DNA of 34,625 bases from an uncultured Candidatus Saccharibacteria bacterium (GCA_938046115.1 CALIXX010000063.1:1-34625), one strand, 5' to 3'; shown: positions 14,726 through 23,263, counted from the stretch's first letter. Translations and numbers: made by a program. The notes: generated from the sequence alone by a model not told the origin.

Positions 14726-15196
14726 ATGAAGGTAAAAGCAAAGTCAGGTGCACAGCCGCAGCGCCAAGTATGTATTGAGAACATCACGAGCTACTTATTT
14801 CAGCTCAAGCAGCGCCTGGCACGCGCTCAGCGCCAGACGGATCAGCAGTTTGGTTTGGCGCCTGTTCACTGGCATGTGCTGGGCCTATTGCATAGTGGGG
14901 CAATCGAGACGATGGGTGATGTGGCCGCAAAGCTGTGCGTCTCCAAGGGTGCGGCGACGCAGATTCTTGACGTGCTGGTAGCAAAACAGCTCGTCCAGCG
15001 CACGCCAGACCAGCACGATCGACGGGTGGTGCGCCTGCAGTTGACTGCGCAAAGCCAGCAGATAACCGATCACTTCCAGCAGTATATGGCGGAGACTGTT
15101 GCCGATCTTTTTGCAGTGCTGAGCGATGCCGAGCTAGCGCAGCTCGACCAGCTTATTGATAAAGTGGTTCAGTCACAGAAGGCGGAGCGAGCATGA
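14726..15196 (+). CDS. MarR-family repressor of the ABC exporter operon
   Basis: A 156-aa winged-helix regulator. The N-terminal dimerisation helix (ENITSYLFQLKQRLARAQRQ) is followed by the winged helix: WHVLGLLHSGAIETMGDVAA, KLCVSKGAATQILDVLVAKQ as helix-turn-helix, and the wing DQHDRRVVRLQLT with the conserved D-x-R-x-x-x-L pattern. MarR proteins release DNA when they bind phenolic or drug-like ligands. The operator palindrome lies directly before the gene. The stop codon overlaps the start of the first ABC gene (ATGA), so repressor and exporter are co-translated. Regulation of drug export by its substrate is the likely role; the ligand is unknown. Confidence 0.9.
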   Translation: MKVKAKSGAQPQRQVCIENITSYLFQLKQRLARAQRQTDQQFGLAPVHWHVLGLLHSGAIETMGDVAAKLCVSKGAATQILDVLVAKQLVQRTPDQHDRRVVRLQLTAQSQQITDHFQQYMAETVADLFAVLSDAELAQLDQLIDKVVQSQKAERA

Positions 15197-16974
15197 AGTA
15201 TATCTGGCGACTACTCTGGGGCTATTGGTGGCAGTTCGGGCTACTGGTTGCCGCAACGTATGGCTCAGTGATGGCAACGCTGAGTTTGCCAGACTTTATG
15301 GCGGCGATTATTAATAATGGTATCGTTGGCACTGATATGGCCGTTATATGGCATAATGGCTGGCAGATGATTGCCGTGACGCTGGCCGGTGCGGTGGGGA
15401 CGATTGTGTCGGTCTTCTTTGCGACACGGATTGCGACTGGTCTCAGTCAGCAGCTGCGCGACCAGGTGTTTGCCCGGGTGGAGGATTATGCCATGGCGGA
15501 CTTTAACCGTTTTTCGACAGCGTCGCTGATTACGCGTTCGACGAATGACATCCAGCAAATCCAATCAACGGCGATTATGCTGCTGCGCATTGCTTTGATG
15601 GCACCGATTATGGCTGTGGCTGGCCTGCACAAGGCGCTGGCCAATGCACCGAGTCTGAGCTGGATTATTGCGCTGGCGGTTGCTGTGCTTTTGGTGGTCA
15701 TTATTGGCTTGTTTATTGCGGCGATGCCCCGCTTTCAGCGCTTGCAGAGCGTGGTGGATAAGCTGAACTTAGTCGCCCGCGAGAACCTGACGGGTCTGCG
15801 CGTCGTGCGGGCTTTTCATACCGAGGCAGTCGAAGAAGCAAAATTTGATGCCGTCAACCACGAACTGACGAAGCTCAACCTGGTAGTCAATCGCCTGATG
15901 ATGGTGATGGAGCCAGTAATGATGTTAATAATGAATCTTGCGAGCGTGGCGGTAGTGTGGTATGGTGCGCTGGCGATTGGTGATGGGCGCCTCGCAATTG
16001 GCAATATGATGGCCTTTTTGCAATATGCCTTGCAGGTGATTATGTCGTTCTTGATGATCTCGATGGTGTTTATTATGGCACCGCGCGCAGCCGTGTCGGT
16101 GCGGCGAGTGGCAGAAGTGCTCGATACTAAGCCATCGATTACTGACCCGGCTGATCCTCAGCCACTCATGCCGGGTGGTATGGGGCGGATTGAATTTCGT
16201 GATGTTACTTTTGCCTACCCAGGGGCAGATGAGCCGGTGCTTAGCGGCATTAGCTTTGTGGCGAAGCCTGGCCAGACGACGGCGTTTATTGGCAGCACGG
16301 GCTCAGGTAAGTCAACATTGGTCAACCTGATTCCGCGGTTTTATGATGTGTCGGCTGGGCAGATTTTGCTTGATGGGGTAGATATTCGCAAGCTCAGGCT
16401 TACAGATCTAGCTAGCCAAATTGGTTATGTGCCGCAAAAAGGTGTGCTGTTTCGGGGGAGTATTGCCAGTAATATTGCCTATGGTGCGCCCGAGGCCGAT
16501 GAGGCGGCGATTGCTCATGCAGCAGAGGTGGCTCAGGCGAGCGACTTTATTGGCCAGCTCGATGATGGCATGGCGAGCGAAGTCGCGCAAGGCGGCACCA
16601 ATGTCTCGGGTGGGCAGCGCCAGCGCCTAGCGATCGCTCGGGCGTTGGCCGCGCAGCCTCAGGTGTATATCTTTGATGATTCGTTCTCGGCACTTGATGC
16701 GCGGACGGATGCCGCGCTGCGCCAGCGGCTCACGCAGGAGGTGGCGGGCAAGACAGTGCTGATCGTCGCGCAGCGGATTAATACGATCGCCCAGGCGGAT
16801 AATATTATTGTGCTAGATGAAGGGAAGATCGTTGGCCAGGGTCGGCACCACGAGCTCATGCAGACCTGTGCAGTATACCAAGAGATTGCTGCGTCGCAGC
16901 TCAGTGAGCGCGAGTTGGCCGCGCTCGAGCGGCCTGCTCCGTTTGGTGTCGCCGCGCAAGGAGGGGTGCGATGA
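15193..16974 (+). CDS. ABC exporter half-transporter, degenerate-site subunit
   Basis: A 593-aa half-transporter with a six-helix membrane domain (about 1-320) and a nucleotide-binding domain (about 335-575). Walker A is GSTGSGKST at 367-375, the signature VSGGQ lies near 471, and Walker B IFDD ends at Asp495. The next residue, normally the catalytic Glu, is Asp496. This is the mark of the degenerate ATP site in heterodimeric exporters such as TM287/288, LmrCD and BmrCD. Its partner is the next gene, which has a canonical Glu. The two overlap by four bases (ATGA), as does this gene with marR. The pair probably exports drugs, lipids or peptides; the substrate cannot be read from sequence. Confidence 0.9.
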   Translation: MKYIWRLLWGYWWQFGLLVAATYGSVMATLSLPDFMAAIINNGIVGTDMAVIWHNGWQMIAVTLAGAVGTIVSVFFATRIATGLSQQLRDQVFARVEDYAMADFNRFSTASLITRSTNDIQQIQSTAIMLLRIALMAPIMAVAGLHKALANAPSLSWIIALAVAVLLVVIIGLFIAAMPRFQRLQSVVDKLNLVARENLTGLRVVRAFHTEAVEEAKFDAVNHELTKLNLVVNRLMMVMEPVMMLIMNLASVAVVWYGALAIGDGRLAIGNMMAFLQYALQVIMSFLMISMVFIMAPRAAVSVRRVAEVLDTKPSITDPADPQPLMPGGMGRIEFRDVTFAYPGADEPVLSGISFVAKPGQTTAFIGSTGSGKSTLVNLIPRFYDVSAGQILLDGVDIRKLRLTDLASQIGYVPQKGVLFRGSIASNIAYGAPEADEAAIAHAAEVAQASDFIGQLDDGMASEVAQGGTNVSGGQRQRLAIARALAAQPQVYIFDDSFSALDARTDAALRQRLTQEVAGKTVLIVAQRINTIAQADNIIVLDEGKIVGQGRHHELMQTCAVYQEIAASQLSERELAALERPAPFGVAAQGGVR

Positions 16975-18980
16975 GCCAGCAGTCGTCTCCAAAGTCGCGC
17001 TCATCAGGAGTGCGCCGCGGCCCAATGGGTGGGCCAGTCGCTGGTGGTGGTACGGATAGGGCTAAGGACTTTCGCTCGGCGGTGCGCACGCTGCTGCGGT
17101 ATCTGCGCGCCTTTCGTTGGCAGCTGGTCTTGGTGATTGGCTTGACGATGATGAGCACGCTGTTTGCAATCATTAGCCCCAAGCTGCTCGGCAATGCGAC
17201 CAACCAGATTGTCGATGACTACACGCGCCTGCGTACCTACGACGCTATCCACGAGAAGCTTCCTGCCGGCGCAGCGATCCCCGCGGGTATGACGGGTGAG
17301 CAATTTATGGCATCGCCCCAGGGTAAGCAGCTGGCGCAGGCGCTACCTGCCTCGGCTCGCGAAGCCGCCAAGACGCTCGATCTTGGTACGCGCCCCACCT
17401 TCCATTACGATGCGATCTTGCAGATTGTCCTCTGGCTCGTGGGGCTCTATGTGATTAGTGCGCTGTTTCGCTATGGGCAGGCCTGGCTTATGACCAATAT
17501 TACCCAGAAGCTCACATACCAGCTGCGCCGTGATATCTCAGCGAAAATCAATCGCTTGCCGCTGCGCTACTTCGATACACAAACCCACGGCGAAGTCCTC
17601 AGCCGTATTACCAACGATGTCGATACAGTAGGCCAAACGCTTACCCAAAGCCTGTCGCAAATGATGAGTGCGGTGGTGATGCTAGTGGGAATCCTCGCGA
17701 TGATGCTGTCGATTAGTTGGCTGCTCACTGTAGTGGCACTCTTAGTTCTACCGCTGTCGATGGGGTTGATTATTATGATTACCAAGCGCTCACAAATGCA
17801 GTTCATCCGCCAGCAAGATGAGCTAGGCGAGCTCAACGGCCACATTGAGGAGATGTATGCTGGCCACCAGGTGATGCGCGCTTTTCGCGGCCAGGAGCGG
17901 TCACTGAAGACGTTTCGGCAGATTAACCAGCGGCTTTTCTCGAGCGCCTGGCAGTCGCAGTTTCTCTCTGGCTTGATGTACCCAGTGATGAATGTGGTAG
18001 GGAATATTGGTTATGTTGGCGTGGCGGTGCTTGGTGGATGGCTGGCGATCGAGGGGCGGATTAAAATTGGCGATATTCAGGCTTTTATCCAGTATATGCA
18101 GCAGTTCAACCAGCCGATTACCCAGACAGCGAATATTGCCAACGTGCTGCAATCGACGGCGGCTGCGGCTGAGCGAGTCTTTGAATTTCTTAAAGAGCCA
18201 GCCGAAGCACCTGACCCGGTGCCTGCTACGACGCTGCCAGTGGTGCGCGGCGAAGTGGAGTTTCGCGATGTTGTTTTTGGCTACGACACAAAGACGCCGG
18301 TTATTAAGCACCTTTCGGCCCATATTCGCCCTGGCCAGCGGGTGGCGATTGTTGGGCCAACGGGTGCGGGCAAGACGACGCTGGTTAATCTCTTGATGCG
18401 ATTTTATGATATTGATAGTGGCCAGATCCTGATCGATGGGGTGGATATTGCCCAGATGACGCGTAGCAGTGTCCGGCAGCTCTTTGGCATGGTGTTGCAA
18501 GATACGTGGCTTTTTCATGGGACGATCCGCGATAACTTGCGCTATGGCAACCCCGAGGCGAGCGAAGCTGAGCTGTTGGCGGTGGCGCGTGATGCGCATG
18601 TCGACCATTTTGTCCGGTCGCTGCCTGGTGGCTACGACATGGTGCTCGACGAGGCCGCGACTAATATGTCGCAAGGGGAGAAGCAACTGCTAACGATTGC
18701 CCGCGCTATGCTTGCCAAGACACCGATGCTCATCTTGGACGAAGCGACCAGCTCGGTCGATACCCGCACTGAGGTGCTCATCCAGCAGGCGATGGATAGG
18801 CTGATGCAGCACAAGACAAGCTTTGTTATTGCCCATCGCCTGAGCACGATTCGTGACGCCGATCTTATCCTTGTGGTAAAGGACGGCAACATCATCGAGC
18901 AAGGCACACACGACGAACTGCTCGCCCAAAGTGGTTTTTATGCGGAGCTGTACCAGAGCCAGTTTGCGGAAAAGGTGTAA
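16971..18980 (+). CDS. ABC exporter half-transporter, catalytic subunit
   Basis: A 669-aa partner of the previous protein. An N-terminal extension of about 40 Gly/Ser/Arg-rich residues precedes the membrane domain. Between the first two helices is a long extracytoplasmic insert (about residues 70-140, including EKLPAGAAIPAGMTGEQFMA), also seen in BmrD/LmrD-type subunits. The nucleotide-binding domain has Walker A GPTGAGKT (462-469), signature NMSQGE (565-570, a departure from LSGGQ) and Walker B ILDEA with Asp590 and catalytic Glu591. Its altered signature would face the Asp496 site of the partner, completing one degenerate ATP site, while the partner's VSGGQ faces Glu591 to make the active one. 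Last gene of the marR operon. Confidence 0.9.
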   Translation: MSQQSSPKSRSSGVRRGPMGGPVAGGGTDRAKDFRSAVRTLLRYLRAFRWQLVLVIGLTMMSTLFAIISPKLLGNATNQIVDDYTRLRTYDAIHEKLPAGAAIPAGMTGEQFMASPQGKQLAQALPASAREAAKTLDLGTRPTFHYDAILQIVLWLVGLYVISALFRYGQAWLMTNITQKLTYQLRRDISAKINRLPLRYFDTQTHGEVLSRITNDVDTVGQTLTQSLSQMMSAVVMLVGILAMMLSISWLLTVVALLVLPLSMGLIIMITKRSQMQFIRQQDELGELNGHIEEMYAGHQVMRAFRGQERSLKTFRQINQRLFSSAWQSQFLSGLMYPVMNVVGNIGYVGVAVLGGWLAIEGRIKIGDIQAFIQYMQQFNQPITQTANIANVLQSTAAAAERVFEFLKEPAEAPDPVPATTLPVVRGEVEFRDVVFGYDTKTPVIKHLSAHIRPGQRVAIVGPTGAGKTTLVNLLMRFYDIDSGQILIDGVDIAQMTRSSVRQLFGMVLQDTWLFHGTIRDNLRYGNPEASEAELLAVARDAHVDHFVRSLPGGYDMVLDEAATNMSQGEKQLLTIARAMLAKTPMLILDEATSSVDTRTEVLIQQAMDRLMQHKTSFVIAHRLSTIRDADLILVVKDGNIIEQGTHDELLAQSGFYAELYQSQFAEKV

Positions 18981-19000
18981 TATGAGATAGCTCCCCATGC

Positions 19001-19006
19001 TATACT
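19001..19006 (+). promoter_or_regulatory. Extended -10 box for the beta-lactamase-fold gene
   Basis: TATACT lies 7 bases before the ATG at 19014; no good -35 at the expected distance. There is no Shine-Dalgarno in the seven-base gap, which suggests a leaderless transcript. Confidence 0.6.
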
Positions 19007-19013
19007 CGGTAGT

Positions 19014-20393
19014 ATGAGCATGGAACTACCCGAGCGAACGATGCAATTTATTGACTCATGGCTGACACTGCGGAGCAAGTGGCTTTCGTGGCCAGGCTTT
19101 GCGGTGGCGATTGCCGTGCAGGATGAGATTGTCTTTCATCACACATACGGTGTTGCCAATCAAGCGACTGCCACGCCCCTCACGCCAAACCATCTACTGC
19201 GCGCAGCATCACATTCCAAGATGTTTACCGCGACGGCGCTGCTCCAGCTGCAAGAACAGGGGTTACTAAGAATCGATGATAATATCACAGCATACATACC
19301 ATGGCTGGCTGAGCACCCCGATGCCCGCTGGCAAACCATTACATTACGGCAACTACTGAGTCATTCAGCCGGTGTGATTCGCGATGGGGTAGCAGCGGGA
19401 TTTTGGCAGGGAGAAGCAGTCTTTCCTGATTATGCTACATTCCGGCAGCAAATGATGCAGACCCATCTGGTATGCGAGCCAAATACGGAGTTTAAGTACT
19501 CGAACTTTGGGTTTGCGCTGCTTGGGCAAGTGATTGCACAGGTGAGTGGCCAATCATATGCCGAGTATGTGACGAAGCATATCATCCAGCCGCTTGGCCT
19601 GTTGCACACCATACCAGAATATTCGCCTGACGTATTGATGGCAACTGGCTATAGCCGTGTGACGCTTACCCAGCAGCGCCAGGCCTACCCGCATCTGACA
19701 ACGGGAGTACTACAGCCAGTAGCTGGTTTTTGCACAACTGCCCATGATCTTGCTCGCTTTGTAGCTGCGTTGCGGGTTGGTTCGGGCAAGCTGCTGCGTG
19801 ATGCAACTAAGCGCGAAATGCAGCGCCGCGCCTGGGGTTACACGAACACGCCAAGTACATCAATGGCCTATGGCCTGGGTGTGAATGTCGAGCAATGCGC
19901 TGATGGTACTGCGCTCATTGGCCACAGTGGTCGCTTTCCTGGGTTTGTTAGCCGGACGCGGCTTCGCACGCGCGACCATGTGGTTGTGTCTGTAATGGCG
20001 AATGCACGAGATGCCGCACCAGATGAGATGGCGCGCTCGATTTTGGCTATTATTGATGCGTTTGGTGATGAACAGCAGGCGAGTGCCAAGCTTCGTCGCT
20101 TTGAGGGGCGCTTTGCTAATCAGTACAATATATACCAGGTCGTCGCAACGCGCCACGGGCTGCAGCTCATCAACCCAAATACATGGCAGCCGTTTGCAGT
20201 AGCGGAATCATTAGAAGTTGTGGATGATACAACACTACGTATTGTACGCGGTAGCCATTTTAATTACTATGGCGAGGATATCACCTACGAGTTTAATGTA
20301 ACAGGTGCGCCAAAGGCAATAGCGATTAGTGGCATGCGGAGTGTGGCTTCTTGCGATGGTGACGTGCCGCCGCAATTTTTTGATCATGTGTGA
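19014..20393 (+). CDS. Serine beta-lactamase/penicillin-binding-fold hydrolase (class C-like)
   Basis: A 459-aa protein of the serine hydrolase family that holds class C beta-lactamases, DD-peptidases and esterases. The active-site motifs are complete: SHSK (Ser66 nucleophile, Lys69), YSN (Tyr162-Asn164) and HSG (His304-Gly306, replacing KTG). HxG instead of KTG is common in esterase or peptidase members, so true beta-lactamase activity is doubtful. Residues after about 345 form a separate small beta domain (YNIYQVVATRHGLQLINPNT), as in many family members. No signal peptide is apparent: the first 30 residues are polar, so it is likely cytoplasmic. It starts just 33 bp after the ABC operon but has its own -10 box. 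Substrate unknown. Confidence 0.83.
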   Translation: MSMELPERTMQFIDSWLTLRSKWLSWPGFAVAIAVQDEIVFHHTYGVANQATATPLTPNHLLRAASHSKMFTATALLQLQEQGLLRIDDNITAYIPWLAEHPDARWQTITLRQLLSHSAGVIRDGVAAGFWQGEAVFPDYATFRQQMMQTHLVCEPNTEFKYSNFGFALLGQVIAQVSGQSYAEYVTKHIIQPLGLLHTIPEYSPDVLMATGYSRVTLTQQRQAYPHLTTGVLQPVAGFCTTAHDLARFVAALRVGSGKLLRDATKREMQRRAWGYTNTPSTSMAYGLGVNVEQCADGTALIGHSGRFPGFVSRTRLRTRDHVVVSVMANARDAAPDEMARSILAIIDAFGDEQQASAKLRRFEGRFANQYNIYQVVATRHGLQLINPNTWQPFAVAESLEVVDDTTLRIVRGSHFNYYGEDITYEFNVTGAPKAIAISGMRSVASCDGDVPPQFFDHV

Positions 20394-20492
20394 TTGCATA
20401 GAGTACTTTAGGCAATGCACTATACGTGTATCGTGTCCGAAAATGGCGACAGATAGCACTGAAATTGATAAAGAGCGTGCTATAGGTTGATC

Positions 20493-20954
20493 TTACCGCA
20501 AATCGAATATATCCAGTGCGCCAAATTTCCCTGTCAGCATGGTGCGCTCGATGATGTGTGGGGCGATTGCTTTGGAGAATTTCTTGGGGCGTGTTTTGGC
20601 GGGGAGGTCGAGTATGGTATTGAGTGCATAGACAAAGAATTGATAGCGGTGTGTCCCAAAGGCGGGGTGTGGGCCACCCCAACCTGGTCTGCCCCAGGTG
20701 GTGGTGCCTTCGACGGCACCGTGAGGGAGGTAGTCGCTGCCAATTTCTGTGGTAGTAGGTGGGAGGTTCCAAACAATCCAGTGGTAGAAGCCGCCAATAA
20801 AGGGTGCGTCGGGGCTATAGCACACCACGGCGAGGCTCTGGGTGCCGTCAGGGACGTCGCTGATGGCGAGAGGTGGTCGCTGGTTGCCGCCGAAGCGCGA
20901 ATAGATCTTTGGCATTTTGGCGTTGTTTTTGAAGGCGGGGCTGGTGACTTTCAT
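20493..20954 (-). CDS. YbhB/YbcL-type PEBP (Raf kinase inhibitor-like) protein
   Basis: A 153-aa phosphatidylethanolamine-binding-protein family member. The start is set at ATG 20954 (MKVTSPAFKNNAKMPKIYSR) because family homology begins there and a -10 box lies six bases upstream; an upstream in-frame start at 21005 would add 17 unlikely residues. Family motifs are SPDAPFIGGFYHWIVWNLPP (ligand-site DPDAP-type block), GWGGPHPAFGTHRYQFFVYA (GPxPP-type block) and a C-terminal helix with TMLTGKFG. Bacterial members are small cytosolic or periplasmic proteins whose roles are poorly known. It stands alone on the minus strand between two plus-strand genes, with a palindrome in its promoter. Confidence 0.85.
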   Translation of the reverse strand: MKVTSPAFKNNAKMPKIYSRFGGNQRPPLAISDVPDGTQSLAVVCYSPDAPFIGGFYHWIVWNLPPTTTEIGSDYLPHGAVEGTTTWGRPGWGGPHPAFGTHRYQFFVYALNTILDLPAKTRPKKFSKAIAPHIIERTMLTGKFGALDIFDLR

Positions 20955-20960
20955 GATTAT

Positions 20961-20975
20961 AGTATACCGTATACT
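20961..20975 (-). promoter_or_regulatory. Palindrome over the -10 box of the PEBP gene
   Basis: AGTATAC-C-GTATACT is a perfect 7+1+7 inverted repeat. On the minus strand its left end (20966-20961) supplies TATACT, a consensus-like -10 box, six bases before the ATG at 20954. The repeat could be an operator; a leaderless transcript is likely. Confidence 0.6.
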
Positions 20976-21082
20976 GGTCATGCTCGCCAGAATAATTTCG
21001 ATCAAATGGCATACAAATGAGATTTGTATATGAGAAAGCGCTAATAATGAGCTAGGTCATAGCATCATAGGTAATTATTTGC

Positions 21083-21088
21083 TATAGT
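21083..21088 (+). promoter_or_regulatory. -10 box for the TylF-like methyltransferase
   Basis: TATAGT lies nine bases before ATG 21098. No Shine-Dalgarno is seen in GGGCCAATA between them, so a leaderless mRNA is likely. The -35 region is weak. Confidence 0.55.
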
Positions 21089-21097
21089 GGGCCAATA

Positions 21098-21721
21098 ATG
21101 ATCACCGACCAACTTCTCCGCACCTACCCAATTATCTCCGACCAAGTGGACGAGCGTGAGCTGCGGGTTTTGCTGCGTGAGCTCGAGCGGCTTCTGAGAG
21201 CTGGCTGCCAGGGGTCGGTTGTTGAATTTGGCTGTTATGTGGGGACGACGAGTTTGTTTATTCGGCGCTTGCTTGATGCGTATCAGCATGCGGGAGCTTT
21301 TCACGTCTATGATTCGTTTGCTGGCTTGCCAAAGAAGACGGCACAGGATGCAAGCGCAGCTGGTGAGCAGTTTGTGGTAGGGGAGCTTGCGGCAACGCGC
21401 AAGGGGTTCCTCCAGCAGTTCAAGAAAGCTGGGCTGCGCCCGCCAGTGGTGCACAAGGCGTGGTTTGCCGAGCTTACCCCGCAGGATGTGCCGGAGGACA
21501 TTATGTTTGCCTTTCTCGATGGCGACTACTACCAGTCGATTATGGACTCACTCCGGCTCGTGACGCCGAAGCTGACTCCTGATGCAGTGCTGGTGGTGGA
21601 TGATTATGCCAATGAGGCGCTGCCTGGTGCAGCCCGGGCGGCCGATGCGTGGCTGCAGGCGCACCCTGGATTCCGCTGCCGGGTGGAGGCGAGCTTGGCG
21701 GTTATGACTCGAGTGGTGTAG
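21098..21721 (+). CDS. TylF/MycF-type O-methyltransferase-like protein
   Basis: A 207-aa class I SAM-dependent methyltransferase fold. The SAM-binding motif is VVEFGCYVGTTSLFIRR (about residues 40-57). FHVYDSFAGLP follows at about 67-77 and is characteristic of the TylF/macrocin O-methyltransferase family. AFLDGDYYQSIMDSL (about 136-151) and LVVDDY (about 164-169) carry the metal-binding Asp residues typical of the family. TylF enzymes methylate sugar hydroxyls in macrolides; related proteins act in glycan or capsule pathways. No sugar-pathway genes are nearby, so the substrate is open; methylation of a surface glycan is one possibility. Monocistronic, with an apparently leaderless start. Confidence 0.82.
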   Translation: MITDQLLRTYPIISDQVDERELRVLLRELERLLRAGCQGSVVEFGCYVGTTSLFIRRLLDAYQHAGAFHVYDSFAGLPKKTAQDASAAGEQFVVGELAATRKGFLQQFKKAGLRPPVVHKAWFAELTPQDVPEDIMFAFLDGDYYQSIMDSLRLVTPKLTPDAVLVVDDYANEALPGAARAADAWLQAHPGFRCRVEASLAVMTRVV

Positions 21722-21834
21722 TAGTAGCCGATAGAGTGATTGGTAAGGTGCCACTGCATGCTCGTTTTGCCTTGCTCAGAAAATACCGTGGATACATTCA
21801 CATTATTGGTAACGCTCGAGACAAACTAGCATAC

Positions 21835-21891
21835 AAAAAGGCCAGAAACAGCGGTCGGTCGAAACCTTAGGCTTGTCTGGCCATGGTGATA
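21835..21891 (-). ncRNA. Candidate small structured RNA of about 60 nt
   Basis: On the minus strand a near-consensus promoter (21927-21898) would start transcription near 21891. The transcript would run through GGCCAGA (21882-21876), an inner hairpin GGT-TTCG-ACC, and TCTGGCC (21846-21840), followed directly by TTTTT (21839-21835), a rho-independent end. The whole transcript would thus be one hairpin with two bulges and a capped inner stem. An ATG within it allows only five codons. It could instead be only a terminator for the plus-strand methyltransferase gene. It lies just upstream of, and divergent from, the arginine operon. Confidence 0.45.
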
Positions 21892-21897
21892 TTTTCT

Positions 21898-21927
21898 AGT
21901 ATAAGGAATGACAGTGGGTGGTGTCAA
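21898..21927 (-). promoter_or_regulatory. Promoter of the candidate small RNA
   Basis: On the minus strand TTGACA (21927-21922), 18-bp spacer, TATACT (21903-21898). Both hexamers match or nearly match consensus. No open reading frame of more than five codons begins between it and the terminator. Confidence 0.6.
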
Positions 21928-21964
21928 CATAGCTTGTTTGAGCCAATGTGACACCTGTTATCCA

Positions 21965-21992
21965 TTGCACTTACCTCAGAACATGCTACAAT
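21965..21992 (+). promoter_or_regulatory. Promoter of the arginine deiminase operon
   Basis: TTGCAC (21965-21970), 16-bp spacer, TACAAT (21987-21992). The start site near 21999 leaves a leader of about 29 nt that includes the Shine-Dalgarno AGGGGG. Just upstream, GGTGTCA (21920-21926) and TGACACC (about 21949-21957) are inverted repeats that may bind a regulator. The interval 21722-22027 holds this promoter, the candidate small RNA and its promoter, and nothing else recognised. Confidence 0.65.
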
Positions 21993-22027
21993 GAAAGCAT
22001 CAACTATAAGCCACACAGGGGGAAAAG

Positions 22028-23263
22028 GTGGACGATCCAATTCATATTACATCAGAAATTGGCCGGTTGAAGACAGTGCTCTTGCATCGGCCGGGTGAGG
22101 AGCTCGAGCATCTCACGCCAGAACATTTGCAGCGCCTATTGTTTGACGATATTCCGTATCTCAAGGTTGCGCAGCAGGAGCATGATCGCTTCGCGGAGCT
22201 GCTCCGCTCGCGTGGGGTCGAAGTGTTGTACTTAGATGAACTTGCCGCCGAGGCACTCGCTGACGAAGCGGTGCGGCGGCAATTTGTTGTTGAGATGCTG
22301 GTGGCGTCAAAGCAAGACAACCAACGCGCATCGCGGACACTGGCCGAGTATTTGCTGAGCATGGAGCCACGCCAGATGGTGCGCAAGCTGATGGCGGGGG
22401 TGCGCAAAGATGAGATTAGCCTGCCACCTGAGCAGCAGCAACTCCACACAATGGTGGCGCATGAGCAATATCCGTTTTATCTTGACCCAATGCCGAACCT
22501 CTACTTTACGCGCGACCCAGCAGCAGCGATTGGTCAAGGTTTGACGATCAACAAGATGCACTGGCCAGCTCGGCGGCGTGAATCGCTCTTTATGCGCTAT
22601 ATTATCGACTTCCATCCACGCTTTGCTGGCAAGAATGTACCGGTTTGGTATGATCGCAGCCAACCATTCTCGATTGAGGGCGGTGATGAGCTGGTGCTTA
22701 ATAACCACACGATGGCCATCGGTATTAGTGAGCGCACCTCACCAGAGGCGATTGAGCTGATGGCGACAAAGCTCTTTGCTGAGTCGAACTTTGATACGGT
22801 AATTGCCCTTGAAATCCCCAAGAGTCACGCCTTTATGCATCTGGATACCGTCTTTACGATGATTGACCACGACAAATTTACCATCCACCCTGAGATTCGA
22901 GGCTTTGAGGGGCGGATGAATATCTTCGTCTTGCATAAGGCAGACGGGCAAGCCTACCCAACCATTACCAAAGAACATAATCTTGAGCAGGTGCTTAGCC
23001 AAGCCCTTGGCGTGCCGTCGATTACCTTGATCGAATGCGGTGGCGGTGATGATATCGCTGCAGCGCGCGAGCAGTGGAATGACGGTAGCAATACCTTGGC
23101 GATTGCTCCTGGGGTGGTGGTCACCTACGACCGCAACTACGTCACCAACCAAAAACTGCGTGAGGCAGGCGTCGAAGTGCTGGAGATTACTGGCTCGGAG
23201 CTTGGCCGGGGCCGTGGCGGGCCACGCTGCATGAGTATGCCATTAATACGAGAGGATGTGTAA
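22028..23263 (+). CDS. arcA: Arginine deiminase
   Basis: A 411-aa enzyme of full length that hydrolyses L-arginine to citrulline and ammonia, the first step of the ADI pathway. Motifs: EIGRLKTVLLHRPGEELE at the N-terminus, YFTRDPAA near residue 162 (catalytic Asp region), IEGGDELVL near 220 (Glu and Asp contacting the guanidinium), FMHLDTVFTMID near 275 (catalytic His), and GRGRGGPRCMSMPL with the nucleophile Cys401. The GTG start follows GGGGG by several bases. It heads the operon arcA-arcB-arcD-DDAH-like-arcC, with arcB beginning immediately after its stop. ADI genes are reported from host-associated Saccharibacteria, where the pathway supplies ATP and protects against acid. Confidence 0.97.
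   Translation: MDDPIHITSEIGRLKTVLLHRPGEELEHLTPEHLQRLLFDDIPYLKVAQQEHDRFAELLRSRGVEVLYLDELAAEALADEAVRRQFVVEMLVASKQDNQRASRTLAEYLLSMEPRQMVRKLMAGVRKDEISLPPEQQQLHTMVAHEQYPFYLDPMPNLYFTRDPAAAIGQGLTINKMHWPARRRESLFMRYIIDFHPRFAGKNVPVWYDRSQPFSIEGGDELVLNNHTMAIGISERTSPEAIELMATKLFAESNFDTVIALEIPKSHAFMHLDTVFTMIDHDKFTIHPEIRGFEGRMNIFVLHKADGQAYPTITKEHNLEQVLSQALGVPSITLIECGGGDDIAAAREQWNDGSNTLAIAPGVVVTYDRNYVTNQKLREAGVEVLEITGSELGRGRGGPRCMSMPLIREDV

Noticed and set aside
17901..18686. 261-aa open frame on the minus strand inside the second ABC gene
   Set aside because: Overlaps the conserved nucleotide-binding domain and has no ribosome-binding site or family motifs.
20394..20492. Possible terminator or small gene between the beta-lactamase-fold gene and the PEBP gene
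   Set aside because: Short inverted words are present but no stable stem with a T-run and no ORF with a ribosome-binding site.
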